In this document: piece by piece, positions 35,166 to 44,472 of the stretch
How positions within the stretch are numbered: position 1 is the first letter of the stretch
Layout of the letters: every line of letters starts with the position of its first letter
NCBI RefSeq assembly: GCF_021277265.1
Contig: NZ_JAJSOH010000004.1
Coordinates: forward strand, 248,001-312,000
Source of the DNA: Kineosporia rhizophila
Lineage (GTDB): Bacteria; Actinomycetota; Actinomycetes; Actinomycetales; Kineosporiaceae
Length of the DNA stretch: 64,000 bases
Direction of reading: 5' to 3'
Translations under genes and position numbers: made by a program
Notes under the pieces: generated by a model
The model's database searches: none
What the model saw: the letters and a program-made list of their open reading frames with translations, nothing else
Told to the model about the DNA's origin: nothing

Positions 35166-35189
35166 ACACCGATCGGTGTTCAGTAGGCT
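35166..35189 (+). promoter_or_regulatory. ndk promoter with an embedded 14-bp palindrome
   Basis: ACACCGATCGGTGT (35166-35179) is a perfect palindrome and is followed 4 bp later by TAGGCT (35184-35189), a good actinobacterial -10. The palindrome sits in the promoter spacer, where a repressor or activator could act. Confidence 0.45.
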
Positions 35190-35256
35190 CTGCCTGCCCG
35201 GCCCGGAACGATCGGCCGGGCATCCGTGTCTTGAACTGTCGAGAGGGAAAACGATC

Positions 35257-35679
35257 ATGGCCTCGGAGCGGACGCTCGTTCTTGTGAAGCCGGACGGCGT
35301 GCGCCACCGTCAGATCGGCGAGGTGCTGCGCCGCATCGAGACCAAGGGCTACGACGTCGTCGCCCTGCAGATGCTGGTGCCGACCGCCGAGCTGCTGGAG
35401 AAGCACTACGAGGAGCACGTCGGCAAGCCGTTCTACGGCGCCCTGGTCGAGTTCATGATGTCCGGCCCGGTGGTCGCCGCCGTGGTCGAGGGTCAGCAGG
35501 TCATCCCGGCGTTCCGCTCGCTGGCCGGGGCCACCGACCCGATCAAGGCCGCCCCCGGCTCGATCCGCGGCGACCTGGCCCGCGACTGGGGCACGAAGGT
35601 CCAGCAGAACGTGGTTCACGGCTCCGACTCGCCCGAGTCCGCGGCCCGTGAGATCGCCCTCTGGTTCCCCTCGCTGTAG
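35257..35679 (+). CDS. ndk: Nucleoside diphosphate kinase
   Basis: 140 residues from ATG with GAGAGGGAAA upstream. The ATP/ribose site TLVLVKPDGVRHRQIGEV, the GPVVAAVVEGQQVIPAFRSLAGATDP stretch and the active-site His in NVVHGSDSPESAAREI all match Ndk. It balances NTP pools. It normally follows folC-DUF4233 in actinobacteria, which is preserved here except for the SDR gene in between. Confidence 0.97.
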   Translation: MASERTLVLVKPDGVRHRQIGEVLRRIETKGYDVVALQMLVPTAELLEKHYEEHVGKPFYGALVEFMMSGPVVAAVVEGQQVIPAFRSLAGATDPIKAAPGSIRGDLARDWGTKVQQNVVHGSDSPESAAREIALWFPSL

Positions 35680-35692
35680 CTCTCGCGCAGGG

Positions 35693-35725
35693 CCAGGGAC
35701 TCCGGCTTTCGTCCAGAGTCCCTGG
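35693..35725 (+). terminator. Terminator after ndk
   Basis: CCAGGGACTC (35693-35702) and GAGTCCCTGG (35716-35725) with a 13-base loop, 14 bp after the stop. Confidence 0.65.
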
Positions 35726-35744
35726 TCCCGCTTAAACTGGCCCG

Positions 35745-37760
35745 ATGCGTACGGACACCCAGCCGGCAGTGAGCGGCGAATCGGTCTTCGACCGGCTCGA
35801 GGCGCTCCTGCCGTTCGTCTCCAAGCCGATCCAGTACGTCGGCGGTGAGCTCAACTCCACGATCAAGGAGTGGGACTTCGCCGGCCCGGAGACCGTGCGC
35901 TGGGCCCTCATGTACCCGGACGCGTACGAGGTCGGCCTGCCCAACCAGGGCACCATGATCCTGTACGAGGTCCTGAACGAGCGGCCCGACGCCCTGGCCG
36001 AGCGCACCTACGCGGTGTGGCCCGACCTGGAGAAGCTGATGCGCGAGCACGGCGTTCCCCAGTTCACGGTCGACGCCCACCGCCCGGTAGGCGACTTCGA
36101 CGTGCTCGGCCTGTCGTTCTCCACCGAGCTCGGCTACACCAACATGCTCACCGCCCTCGACCTGGCCGGCATCCCGCTCAGCGCCGCCGAGCGCGGGGTC
36201 GAGCACCCGATCGTGCTGGCCGGCGGACACGCCGCCTTCAACCCCGAGCCGATCGCCGACTTCATCGACGCCGCCGTGCTCGGTGACGGCGAGCAGGCCG
36301 TCGGCATCATCACCGACGTGATCCGGGAGTGGAAGCAGGAGGGCCGCCCGGGCGGCCGCGAGGAGCTGCTGTTCCGCCTCTCCGGCACCGGCGGGGTCTA
36401 CGTCCCCTCGATGTACGACGTGGAGTACCGGCCCGACGGCCGGATCAGCCGGGTCGCCCCGAACCGGGCCGGCGTGCCCTGGCGGGTCAGCAAGCACACC
36501 GTGATGGACCTCGACGAGTGGCCCTACCCGAAGAAGCCGCTGGTCCCGGTGGCCGAGAGCGTGCACGAGCGGATGAGCGTGGAGATCTTCCGCGGCTGCA
36601 CCCGCGGCTGCCGCTTCTGCCAGGCCGGGATGATCACCCGGCCGGTGCGCGAGCGCTCGATCCAGGGCATCGGCTCGATGGTCGACGCCGGTCTGAAGGC
36701 CACCGGGTTCGAGGAGGTGGGCCTGCTCAGCCTGAGCTCGGCCGACCACTCCGAGATCGCCGAGGTGACCAAGCAGCTGGCCGACCGCTACGACGGCACC
36801 AACACCGGGCTGTCGCTGCCCAGCACCCGGGTCGACGCGTTCAACATCGACCTGGCCCAGGAGCTGTCCCGCAACGGCCGGCGCTCCGGCCTGACCTTCG
36901 CCCCGGAGGGCGGCAGCGAGCGGATCCGCAAGGTGATCAACAAGATGGTCACCGAGGACGACCTGGTGCGTACCGTCGCCGCGGCCTACGGCGCCGGCTG
37001 GCGGCAGGTGAAGCTCTACTTCATGTGCGGTCTGCCCACCGAGACCGACGAGGACGTGCTGCAGATCGCCGAGCTGGCCAAGCGGGTGATCCAGACCGGC
37101 CGCGAGGTCTCCGGCACCCGGGACATCCGCTGCACGGTCTCGATCGGCGGGTTCGTGCCCAAGCCGCACACCCCCTTCCAGTGGGTCGGCCAGACCGACC
37201 CCGAGGTGGTCGACGCGCGGCTGGCCAAGCTGCGCGACGCGATCCGCTCGGACAAGCGCTACGCCAAGGCGATCGGTTTCCGCTACCACGACGGCAAGCC
37301 CGGCCAGGTCGAGGGGCTGCTCTCGCGCGGCGACCGCCGGGTCGGCCAGGTGATCCGCGCGGTCTGGGAGGACGGCGGCCGGTTCGACGGCTGGAGCGAG
37401 CACTTCTCCTACGAGCGCTGGATGAGCTGCGCCGAGAAGGCCCTGGCCGACACCCCGGTGGACGTGGCCTGGTACACCACCCGGGAGCGGGAGGAGACCG
37501 AGGTCCTGCCCTGGGACCACCTCGACTCCGGGCTCGACAAGGAGTGGCTCTGGGACGACTGGCAGGACGCCCTGTCCGAGGACGAGGTCGAGGACTGCCG
37601 CTGGACGCCGTGCTTCGACTGCGGGGTCTGCCCGCAGATGAACACCGAGATCCAGGTCGGCCCGACCGGCCGCTCGCTGCTGCCGCTCGCGGTCAAGTCC
37701 TCGCTGCCCACCCAGACGCACACCCACACCCACACGCCGATCACCGGGCCGGTCGGCTGA
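35745..37760 (+). CDS. TIGR03960-family B12-binding radical SAM protein
   Basis: 671 residues. A cobalamin-binding-like N-terminal domain (about 1-250, PDAYEVGLPNQGTMILYEVLN, VLGLSFSTELGYTNML, LAGGHAAFNPEPIAD) precedes the radical SAM core with Cys285, Cys289 and Cys292 (FRGCTRGCRFCQAGM) and the GLSLPSTRVDAF and LTFAPEGGSERIR motifs. A C-terminal Cys cluster (PCFDCGVCPQ) and a short His-Thr tail (THTHTHTP) follow. The family is nearly always paired with TIGR03936, as here, where the genes overlap by 3 bases. A role in tRNA or rRNA modification is suspected but unproven. TAAACT 6 nt before ATG suggests leaderless initiation. Confidence 0.92.
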   Translation: MRTDTQPAVSGESVFDRLEALLPFVSKPIQYVGGELNSTIKEWDFAGPETVRWALMYPDAYEVGLPNQGTMILYEVLNERPDALAERTYAVWPDLEKLMREHGVPQFTVDAHRPVGDFDVLGLSFSTELGYTNMLTALDLAGIPLSAAERGVEHPIVLAGGHAAFNPEPIADFIDAAVLGDGEQAVGIITDVIREWKQEGRPGGREELLFRLSGTGGVYVPSMYDVEYRPDGRISRVAPNRAGVPWRVSKHTVMDLDEWPYPKKPLVPVAESVHERMSVEIFRGCTRGCRFCQAGMITRPVRERSIQGIGSMVDAGLKATGFEEVGLLSLSSADHSEIAEVTKQLADRYDGTNTGLSLPSTRVDAFNIDLAQELSRNGRRSGLTFAPEGGSERIRKVINKMVTEDDLVRTVAAAYGAGWRQVKLYFMCGLPTETDEDVLQIAELAKRVIQTGREVSGTRDIRCTVSIGGFVPKPHTPFQWVGQTDPEVVDARLAKLRDAIRSDKRYAKAIGFRYHDGKPGQVEGLLSRGDRRVGQVIRAVWEDGGRFDGWSEHFSYERWMSCAEKALADTPVDVAWYTTREREETEVLPWDHLDSGLDKEWLWDDWQDALSEDEVEDCRWTPCFDCGVCPQMNTEIQVGPTGRSLLPLAVKSSLPTQTHTHTHTPITGPVG

Positions 37761-38548
37761 TGGCGGCGCGCACGCCGGACGGCCCGCCGCCGCCCCCGGT
37801 CGTCCAGAAGCTCCGCCTGCAGTACGCCAAGCGAGGCAGGCTGCGCTTCTCCAGCCACCGCGACTTCCAGCGGGCGCTGGAGCGGGCCGTGCGCCGGGCC
37901 GCGATCCCGATGGCCTACTCGGCCGGGTTCCACCCGCACCCGAAGATCTCCTACGCCAACGCCGCGCCCACCGGCACGGCCAGCGAGGCCGAGTACATCG
38001 AGATCTCGCTGGCCGAGCGCCGGGAGCCGCAGGCGATCCGGGACTCGCTGAACGAGGCGCTGCCCGACGGCCTGGACATCATCGACGTGGTGGAGGCCGG
38101 GCCGGGCCTGCTGGCCGACCGGCTGCAGGCCTCGGTCTGGCAGATCGAGCTGTTCGCGAACCAGCCGGGTGAGCAGGCCGCGGCCGACAACGAGGCGCAG
38201 GTCCGCGACGTGGTCGAGCGCTTCCTGGCGGCCGAGCGGGTCGAGGTCCAGCGGATGACGAAGAACGGGTTGCGAACGTTCGACGCCCGCGAGGCGGTGC
38301 TCCGGATCCAAGTGGAGCCTAGTGTCACATCAAGACCCGGTAACGGTTGTGCGATACTGAGCTTGGTCGTGCGGCATAACACACCGGCCGTACGCCCCGA
38401 CGACGTCCTTTCCGCTTTCCGCGCGGTAGCCGACTTCGCGCCTCCGTCACCTCCCCGAGTGACGCGTCTGGCGCAGGGGCTGCTCGACGAGGCAGACGGA
38501 TCGGTGACCGACCCACTGGTCCCCGATCGGGACGGCGGCGGCGCCTGA
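37760..38548 (+). CDS. TIGR03936-family (DUF2344) radical-SAM-associated protein
   Basis: 262 residues. The N-terminus VVQKLRLQYAKRGRLRFSSHRDFQRALERAVRRAAIPMAYSAGFHPHPKISYANA is the family signature. The start overlaps the upstream stop (TGATG). It is predicted to be a partner of the radical SAM protein. There are no catalytic motifs of its own that I can assign. A segment near 190 (VEPSVTSRPGNGCAILSLVVRH) resembles its conserved central strand. Confidence 0.9.
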   Translation: MAARTPDGPPPPPVVQKLRLQYAKRGRLRFSSHRDFQRALERAVRRAAIPMAYSAGFHPHPKISYANAAPTGTASEAEYIEISLAERREPQAIRDSLNEALPDGLDIIDVVEAGPGLLADRLQASVWQIELFANQPGEQAAADNEAQVRDVVERFLAAERVEVQRMTKNGLRTFDAREAVLRIQVEPSVTSRPGNGCAILSLVVRHNTPAVRPDDVLSAFRAVADFAPPSPPRVTRLAQGLLDEADGSVTDPLVPDRDGGGA

Positions 38549-38705
38549 CCGGTGCCGCGCCCCAGCCCTGACCGGCACGGCGCGCAACCGATAGGGCGCA
38601 GAGTCTTGACTTCCGCCGCGACCGGTAGGCGCGGCGACCTACACGAGTGCCCCGAGCGGCGCCGATGCGGTGTGGTCGGCGCCCGGGGTTGACGGGAGAA
38701 CGCCC

Positions 38706-41700
38706 GTGGCGAGCAATGAAGAAACACCTGTGGCCGCAGACGGCGAAGAACGTGGCGGCGAGGTCGTCGGTAACGACACCGGCCTGACCTCGGCCGCTGA
38801 CACCACTGACACCAACGACGGCACCGGCAGCGCTGGTACCGCTGAGACGGCCGATGCCGACTCGGCCGCGACCGGCACGCACACTGCGGCCGCCGCCGGC
38901 ACCAACACGGCTGGGAGCCCGGCCGTTACTAACACGGCCGCCGGTACCGACACGGCCGCCGGTACCGACACGGCCGCCGGCCCGGCTGGTACCGACGCCG
39001 CTGGGGGCCCGGCTGACGCGGCCGCCGCCGGCCAGGCCGGTACCGCCGACGCCACCGCGGTCCCGGTGCCCGACACCGCCGCGGGCCGGGACTCGGTCTC
39101 CGCGGCGACCGGCCCGGTCCTCGATCCGGACGCGGGCACCGCGCCGATCGGCAACCTGGCCGCGAGCCACCACAGCGCGAGCGACCCCCAGGCCGCGGCC
39201 GGCGACACGCCGCAGGCCCCGGCGCCTCAGCACACCCAGCACGTGACGCTGGCCAGCGAAGAAGCGATCGCCGTGCCCGACACCTCGGCCGACGCCACCG
39301 GCGCCGAGCCCGCGGCCGTGGTCCCCGATCCCGAGGCGCCCGCCACCACCACCCGGCGCCGCAGCACCCGCGCCCGCACCGCGAAGAAGGCCGTGGCCGC
39401 TCCGGCCGAGGCCGCCGCGGGGGAGAGCGCAGCTGCCGAAGGCGCCGAGAGCACGGGCGAGGCGGCCGAGGGGGAGACCCCGGCGCCGGTCAAGCGCGCC
39501 CGCACCACCCGTAAGCGCACGTCGAAGCGCGCCGCCGCGGCCGCCGCCGAGGCGGGCACCGAAGCTGACGCGGTCGCCAGCGGCACGGCGGGTAGCAATG
39601 GCGCCGCAGGTAGCGCCGGCGCCACCAACACCGGCGCGGACAGCACGGCTGCTGGGAAGACCGGCGCGGGGAACACCGCTGCGGGTAGCACGGGCGCTGG
39701 GAACAGCAGCGCGGGTAGCGCGGCTGCTGGGAGCAGTGGCTCGGGTAGCGCGGTCGCTGACGGTGCAGGTGCCGCGGGTACCGCCGCCGGCACGCAGAAC
39801 GCCGCAGGCAGCGCGCAGCCCATCAGCGCCGCCGAGCTCGAGACGGCCGAGGTCCTGGCCAGTGTCGCCGGGGTCGAGGCTCCGTCCGCGCCGGGCGCCG
39901 ACACCCTGTTCGCCGAGCCCACCGCCGCACCGGCCAAGAAGACCGCCCGCCGCCGCAGCACCCGCAAGGCTTCTGCCCCGGCGACCAGCACGCAGGCTGC
40001 CCAGTCCGAGAGCGCCTCGGCCGGCGAGAACACCCAGGCCGGGGAAGCCGGTAGCAGCGCGAGCCAGAGCAGCAGCACCCAGGCGAGCTCGCTCCAGGGC
40101 GACGCTTCCCAGGGCAGCGCCGCCCAGCCGAGCGGTACCGAAGCAGGTGCCGACCAGGACGGTGCAGGCAGCAACCAGGTCGGTGGCACGCAAGCTGGTG
40201 GCACGCAGGCCCGCGGCGCCGCAGCCAGTGGAGCCGGAACCAGCGGCACGCGAGCCGGTGGCACCGAACTCGGTGGCACTGAAGCGAGCGGTTCCGAGGC
40301 TGGCTCCGGCAACCTGACCAACGCGTCCGGTGACCTGGCCGCGTCGTCCGCACAGTCGTCCTCAATCGAGACCCAGCCCTCCGCCGAGGCGCCGCGCAGC
40401 CGCCCGCGCACCCGTGTGCGTTCGGCCGCGGAGCGCGCCGCCGAGGCCGCGGCCGAAGAGGCCGCCCAGGCCGCCCGCGACCAGGCCGCCGCCGCCCAGC
40501 GGGGCGACGCGCCGGAGGCCGGCCGTACCGCCGCGCAGATCGCCGCCCAGCAGGGTGACGTCCAGGCTGCGCCCACGCGGCCGGCGATCATGCCGCTCTT
40601 CCAGGCTCCCGAGCCGGTCTCGGCGCGTCCGCGCCGGGCCGCCTCCCGTCCGGCGGGCCCGCCCAAGCCGGTCGCCGAGGAAGCCCCGAAGGACGAGGTC
40701 GCCGCGACCACCCGCCCCGTCGATGACATCGATGACGACGAGGTCGTCGCCGCCGAGGACGTCGCCGAGGAGGCCACCGGCCTGCTCGACGGCCCGGCCG
40801 GCGACCTGTCCGACGAGGCCGACGACCTCGACGACCTCGACGAGAACGAGGTCGAGGACGAGACCGACGACGAGGCCGCGGCCGACGAGCAGGACGTCGT
40901 CGACGAGGACGAGAGCGACGAAGCAGCCGGCGAGGAGGACGAGGAGGAGAGCAGCGCTCCCCGTCGTCGTCGCCGCCGGGGTGGCCGGGGCCGCCGAGGC
41001 CGCAGCCGGGGCGACTCGGGCGACCAGCCCGAGGCCGCGCCCGCGGCGCCCGCCGCGGCAGCTGCGCCGGAGAGCGCCGAAGAGGCCGAGCCCACGTCCG
41101 ACGACACCGACGGTGGCGAGGACGAGGACGGCGAGGAGTCGTCGGAGTCGACCGGCAGCCGTCGCCGTCGCCGTCGTCGTCGCCGGGGCTCGGCCGGCAC
41201 CGACGGTGAGGTCTCGGTCGACGAGGGCACCACCGTCGTCACCAAGGTCCGCGAGAGCCGCAGCCGTTCCGGCGGCGGTACCAGCAGCGACGACGTCACG
41301 TCGGTGCGCGGTTCCACCCGCCTGGAGGCCAAGAAGCAGCGCCGCCGTGAGGGTCGCGAGGCCGGCCGCCGGCGCACCATCCTGAGCGAGGCCGAGTTCC
41401 TGGCCCGCCGGGAGAGCGTCGAGCGCAAGATGGTGGTGCGCGAGCGCGACGGCCGCACCCAGATCGGTGTGCTGGAAGACGGCGTGCTGGTCGAGCACTA
41501 CGTCGCCCGTAAGACCCAGACCTCCACCGTCGGCAACGTCTACCTCGGCCGGGTGCAGAACGTGCTCCCGAGCATGGAGGCCGCGTTCGTCGACATCGGC
41601 AAGGGCCGCAACGCCGTGCTCTACGCCGGTGAGGTGAACTGGGACGCCGCCGGCATGGAAGGCCAGCCGCGCCGCATCGAGCACGCGCTGCACGCCGGCG

Positions 41701-42734
41701 ACTCGGTGCTGGTGCAGGTCACCAAGGACCCGATCGGTCACAAGGGCGCCCGCCTGACCAGCCAGATCTCGCTGCCCGGCCGTTACCTGGTCTACGTGCC
41801 GGACGGCTCGATGACCGGGATCAGCCGCAAGCTGCCCGACACCGAGCGTTCCCGCCTGAAGAAGATCCTGCGCGAGGTCGTGCCGGACAACGCCGGCGTG
41901 ATCGTGCGCACCGCGGCCGAGGGCGCCAGCGACGACGAGCTGGAGCGCGACGTCACCCGGCTGCAGGCGCAGTGGGAGAGCATCACCGCCAAGATCGACT
42001 CGGCGAACGCCCCGGCGATGCTGTACGGCGAGCCGGACCTGGCGATCAAGGTGGTCCGGGACGTCTTCAACGAGGACTTCAGCAAGCTGATCATCTCCGG
42101 TGACGAGGCCTGGGAGACGCTGCAGGGCTACATCGCGCACGTCGCGCCGGACCTGGCCGAGCGGGTCGAGCACTGGACCGGCGACAAGGACGTCTTCGCC
42201 AAGTACCGGATCGACGAGCAGCTGGCCAAGGGCCTGGACCGCAAGGTCTGGCTGCCCTCGGGCGGTTCGCTGGTGATCGACCGGACCGAGGCGATGACCG
42301 TCATCGACGTCAACACCGGCAAGTTCACCGGGGCCGGCGGCAACCTGGAAGAGACCGTCACCAAGAACAACCTCGAGGCTGCCGAGGAGGTCGTGCACCA
42401 GCTCCGGCTGCGCGACATCGGCGGCATCATCGTGGTCGACTTCATCGACATGGTGCTGGAGTCCAACCGGGACCTGGTGCTGCGCCGGCTGCTGGAGTGC
42501 CTGGGCCGCGACCGCACCCGGCACCAGGTCGCCGAGGTCACCTCGCTCGGCCTGGTGCAGATGACCCGTAAGCGGGTCGGCCAGGGGCTGCTCGAGGTGT
42601 TCAGCGAGACCTGCGAGCACTGCGGCGGGCGTGGGCTGATCATGCACGACGAGCCGGTCGAGAAGAAGCAGCAGGAGAACGGCAACGGCGGTGGCGGCGG
42701 TGGTCGTAAGGGCCGCAACAACCACCACCACTAA
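38706..42734 (+). CDS. rne: Ribonuclease E/G with a ~900-residue low-complexity N-terminus
   Basis: 1342 residues from GTG at 38706 (GGGAG upstream; an earlier frame start at 38670 is unlikely). The catalytic part occupies about 890-1330: S1 segment GNVYLGRVQNVLPSMEAAFVDIGKGR, catalytic Asp1201 in VIDVNTGKFTG, acidic pair in VVDFIDMVLESNRDL (Asp1245 and Asp1248) and the zinc-link CEHC at Cys1303/Cys1306. The N-terminal ~850 residues are Ala/Gly/Thr/Ser/Asp-rich with tandem GTDTAA-type units, Arg/Lys clusters (RRRSTRARTAKKA, RRRRRRGGRGRRGRSR) and long acidic runs. Such extensions scaffold RNA degradosome partners and bind RNA. This one is at the upper end of length for the family. Confidence 0.95.
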   Translation: MASNEETPVAADGEERGGEVVGNDTGLTSAADTTDTNDGTGSAGTAETADADSAATGTHTAAAAGTNTAGSPAVTNTAAGTDTAAGTDTAAGPAGTDAAGGPADAAAAGQAGTADATAVPVPDTAAGRDSVSAATGPVLDPDAGTAPIGNLAASHHSASDPQAAAGDTPQAPAPQHTQHVTLASEEAIAVPDTSADATGAEPAAVVPDPEAPATTTRRRSTRARTAKKAVAAPAEAAAGESAAAEGAESTGEAAEGETPAPVKRARTTRKRTSKRAAAAAAEAGTEADAVASGTAGSNGAAGSAGATNTGADSTAAGKTGAGNTAAGSTGAGNSSAGSAAAGSSGSGSAVADGAGAAGTAAGTQNAAGSAQPISAAELETAEVLASVAGVEAPSAPGADTLFAEPTAAPAKKTARRRSTRKASAPATSTQAAQSESASAGENTQAGEAGSSASQSSSTQASSLQGDASQGSAAQPSGTEAGADQDGAGSNQVGGTQAGGTQARGAAASGAGTSGTRAGGTELGGTEASGSEAGSGNLTNASGDLAASSAQSSSIETQPSAEAPRSRPRTRVRSAAERAAEAAAEEAAQAARDQAAAAQRGDAPEAGRTAAQIAAQQGDVQAAPTRPAIMPLFQAPEPVSARPRRAASRPAGPPKPVAEEAPKDEVAATTRPVDDIDDDEVVAAEDVAEEATGLLDGPAGDLSDEADDLDDLDENEVEDETDDEAAADEQDVVDEDESDEAAGEEDEEESSAPRRRRRRGGRGRRGRSRGDSGDQPEAAPAAPAAAAAPESAEEAEPTSDDTDGGEDEDGEESSESTGSRRRRRRRRRGSAGTDGEVSVDEGTTVVTKVRESRSRSGGGTSSDDVTSVRGSTRLEAKKQRRREGREAGRRRTILSEAEFLARRESVERKMVVRERDGRTQIGVLEDGVLVEHYVARKTQTSTVGNVYLGRVQNVLPSMEAAFVDIGKGRNAVLYAGEVNWDAAGMEGQPRRIEHALHAGDSVLVQVTKDPIGHKGARLTSQISLPGRYLVYVPDGSMTGISRKLPDTERSRLKKILREVVPDNAGVIVRTAAEGASDDELERDVTRLQAQWESITAKIDSANAPAMLYGEPDLAIKVVRDVFNEDFSKLIISGDEAWETLQGYIAHVAPDLAERVEHWTGDKDVFAKYRIDEQLAKGLDRKVWLPSGGSLVIDRTEAMTVIDVNTGKFTGAGGNLEETVTKNNLEAAEEVVHQLRLRDIGGIIVVDFIDMVLESNRDLVLRRLLECLGRDRTRHQVAEVTSLGLVQMTRKRVGQGLLEVFSETCEHCGGRGLIMHDEPVEKKQQENGNGGGGGGRKGRNNHHH
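38943..38978 (+). repeat. 18-bp tandem repeat in the rne N-terminal coding region
   Basis: Two identical 18-bp units (GGTACCGACACGGCCGCC) at 38943-38960 and 38961-38978 encode GTDTAA twice. A related AGNTAAGSTGAGNSSAGSAAAGSSGSG stretch follows near 39640-39750. Codon choice here (GCT, GGT, GGG) differs from the GCC/GGC bias of the surrounding coding DNA, suggesting recent expansion. Confidence 0.75.
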
Positions 42735-42759
42735 GGGTTTCGGGCCGGCGGGGCGAACG

Positions 42760-44472
42760 GTGAGGATCCGTGCGCCCCGCCTGCGCGGCCGGGGGTGGCT
42801 CAACTCGCCCGGCCTGGACCTGCAGCAGCTGCGCGGTCGCTGGGTCATGCTCGACTTCTGGACCGGCGCCTGCGTGAACTGTGTGCACGTGCTCGACGAA
42901 CTACGGCCGCTGGAGCGGCAGTTCGCTGACGTGCTCACGGTGATCGGGGTGCATTCGCCCAAGTTCCCCTACGAGGCCACGGCTTCGGCGGTGGCCAATG
43001 CCGTGGAGCGCTACCGGGTGGAGCATCCGGTGCTGGACGACGCGGATCTGCTCACCTGGGACGCGTATGCGGTGAATGCCTGGCCCACGCTGGTTCTCAT
43101 CGATCCGGACGGGTACGTGGTGGCCCAGGTCTCGGGGGAGGGGCACGTTCCCGAGCTGGCCGGGTTGATCTCGGAAAAGCTTGAGGACGGGGTGCCCGCC
43201 TCGGTCCCACCCGCACCAGTGCGGGTGGAGAGTCCTCAGGGCCTTCGCTTTCCCGGTGGCCTGGTCGCCCTGTCGGACGGCGAGGTGCTGACCTCGGACA
43301 CCGGCAATCAGCGTCTTCTCCTGGGGCAGAAGCACATCGGTTCCGGGATCCGGGGTTTCGTCGACGGGCCGGCCGGCACTGCTCAGTTCGCCGATCCTCT
43401 CGGCGCTGCCGTCCTGCCACCCGACGTGGCGGTCAAGGCCGGGTACGACGTGGTGATCGCCGACAGCGGTAACGACGCTCTGCGCGGGCTGAGGCTCGAC
43501 GATCTCTCGGTGAGTACGGTGGCCACCGGCATCTCGACACCCGGCGACGTGGCCTGGTTCGACAGCCGGATCGTGGTGGCGGGGATCGGGCGGCACCAGC
43601 TCTGGTCGGTGGACCCGGCCTGCGGCGAGGTGCAGGTCTACGCCGGTACCGGCAAGGAAGGGCTTGTCGACGGCCCGGCCGAGAAGGCCTGGTTCGCCCA
43701 GCCTTCCGGGCTCTCGGTGGATTTCCGAGGGTTGTGGATCGTCGACGCCGAGAGTTCTGCCCTACGTCTGCTCTACCGCGCGGACGACGGCAGTCTCCAG
43801 GTCCGCACGGCGATCGGGCAGGGTCTCTTCGAGTTCGGGCAGGACGACGGCCCGGCCTGGGACGCCCGTCTGCAGCACCCGCTCGGCGTGCAGGCGTTGC
43901 CGGACGGGAAGATCGCTGTCGCCGATACTTTCAACGGTTCGGTCCGGGCCTACGACCCGATCACCGACCAGGTGACCACCCTGCTCACCGGACTCGGGGA
44001 GCCGTCCGCGCTCACCATCGTCCTCAATCAGCTCTGGGTGGCCGACGCCGGGCAGCACCAGGTGCACCGACTCGAAGGCGGCTGGGACGAACCGGCCGGA
44101 CCGGCTCCGGTGCAGCAGTCGGTAGCCGATCTGGATCCCGAAGGTGCCCAGGTGACAGTTCGTTTCACTCCGCCGCCGGGGGAGGAGACCGATACGCGGG
44201 ACGGTGACCCCACCTGGCTCGAGATCACTGCTCAGCCGGCCTCACTGCTCGAGCAGGGGGCTGGGGGTGAGCGGGGCCTGAACCGTCGGATCGCCTTCGC
44301 CGGAGAGCTTTCGGGCGGACGGGTGAACGGCCGGCTCCTGGTCGAGGCCCGCGCGGCTTCCTGTGACATCAGCCAGGAGGCGGGAGCGGTCTGTCATCTG
44401 CACCGGCGCCGCTGGGAGATCCCGGTGCGGCTGATTCCCGGCTCGACGACCGAACTGGACCTCAAGCTCTAA
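42760..44472 (+). CDS. NHL-repeat protein with N-terminal thioredoxin-like domain (NHLRC2-like)
   Basis: 570 residues from GTG at 42760 with GGCGGGG upstream; a longer frame from 42691 overlaps rne and is dropped. The thioredoxin fold (about 20-150) has the CxxC site in FWTGACVNCVHVLDEL and NAWPTLVLIDPDG. A beta-propeller of NHL repeats (about 170-440) is seen in GEVLTSDTGNQRLLL, YDVVIADSGNDALRG and KIAVADTFNGSVRAYD. The domain order matches human NHLRC2 and its bacterial homologues, whose function is unclear. It overlaps the convergent diguanylate cyclase gene by 4 bases. Confidence 0.85.
   Translation: MRIRAPRLRGRGWLNSPGLDLQQLRGRWVMLDFWTGACVNCVHVLDELRPLERQFADVLTVIGVHSPKFPYEATASAVANAVERYRVEHPVLDDADLLTWDAYAVNAWPTLVLIDPDGYVVAQVSGEGHVPELAGLISEKLEDGVPASVPPAPVRVESPQGLRFPGGLVALSDGEVLTSDTGNQRLLLGQKHIGSGIRGFVDGPAGTAQFADPLGAAVLPPDVAVKAGYDVVIADSGNDALRGLRLDDLSVSTVATGISTPGDVAWFDSRIVVAGIGRHQLWSVDPACGEVQVYAGTGKEGLVDGPAEKAWFAQPSGLSVDFRGLWIVDAESSALRLLYRADDGSLQVRTAIGQGLFEFGQDDGPAWDARLQHPLGVQALPDGKIAVADTFNGSVRAYDPITDQVTTLLTGLGEPSALTIVLNQLWVADAGQHQVHRLEGGWDEPAGPAPVQQSVADLDPEGAQVTVRFTPPPGEETDTRDGDPTWLEITAQPASLLEQGAGGERGLNRRIAFAGELSGGRVNGRLLVEARAASCDISQEAGAVCHLHRRRWEIPVRLIPGSTTELDLKL

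Noticed and set aside
34881..35258. Longer 125-residue version of the small minus-strand protein
   Set aside because: Only the last 54 residues follow a good ribosome site; the extra part overlaps the ndk promoter region.
37700..37745. CACACC repeats at the end of the radical SAM gene as a regulatory repeat
   Set aside because: They are coding and explain the His-Thr tail.
38606..38631. Promoter of rne (TTGACT and TAGGCG)
   Set aside because: The 14-bp spacer is too short for a confident call.
38943..39790. Possible mobile element or sequencing artefact in rne repeats
   Set aside because: Repeats are in frame, encode a plausible low-complexity linker and have no inverted ends or target duplications.
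40362..42962. 866-codon minus-strand frame opposite rne
   Set aside because: Translation of the complement of repeats and the catalytic domain; no homology signal.
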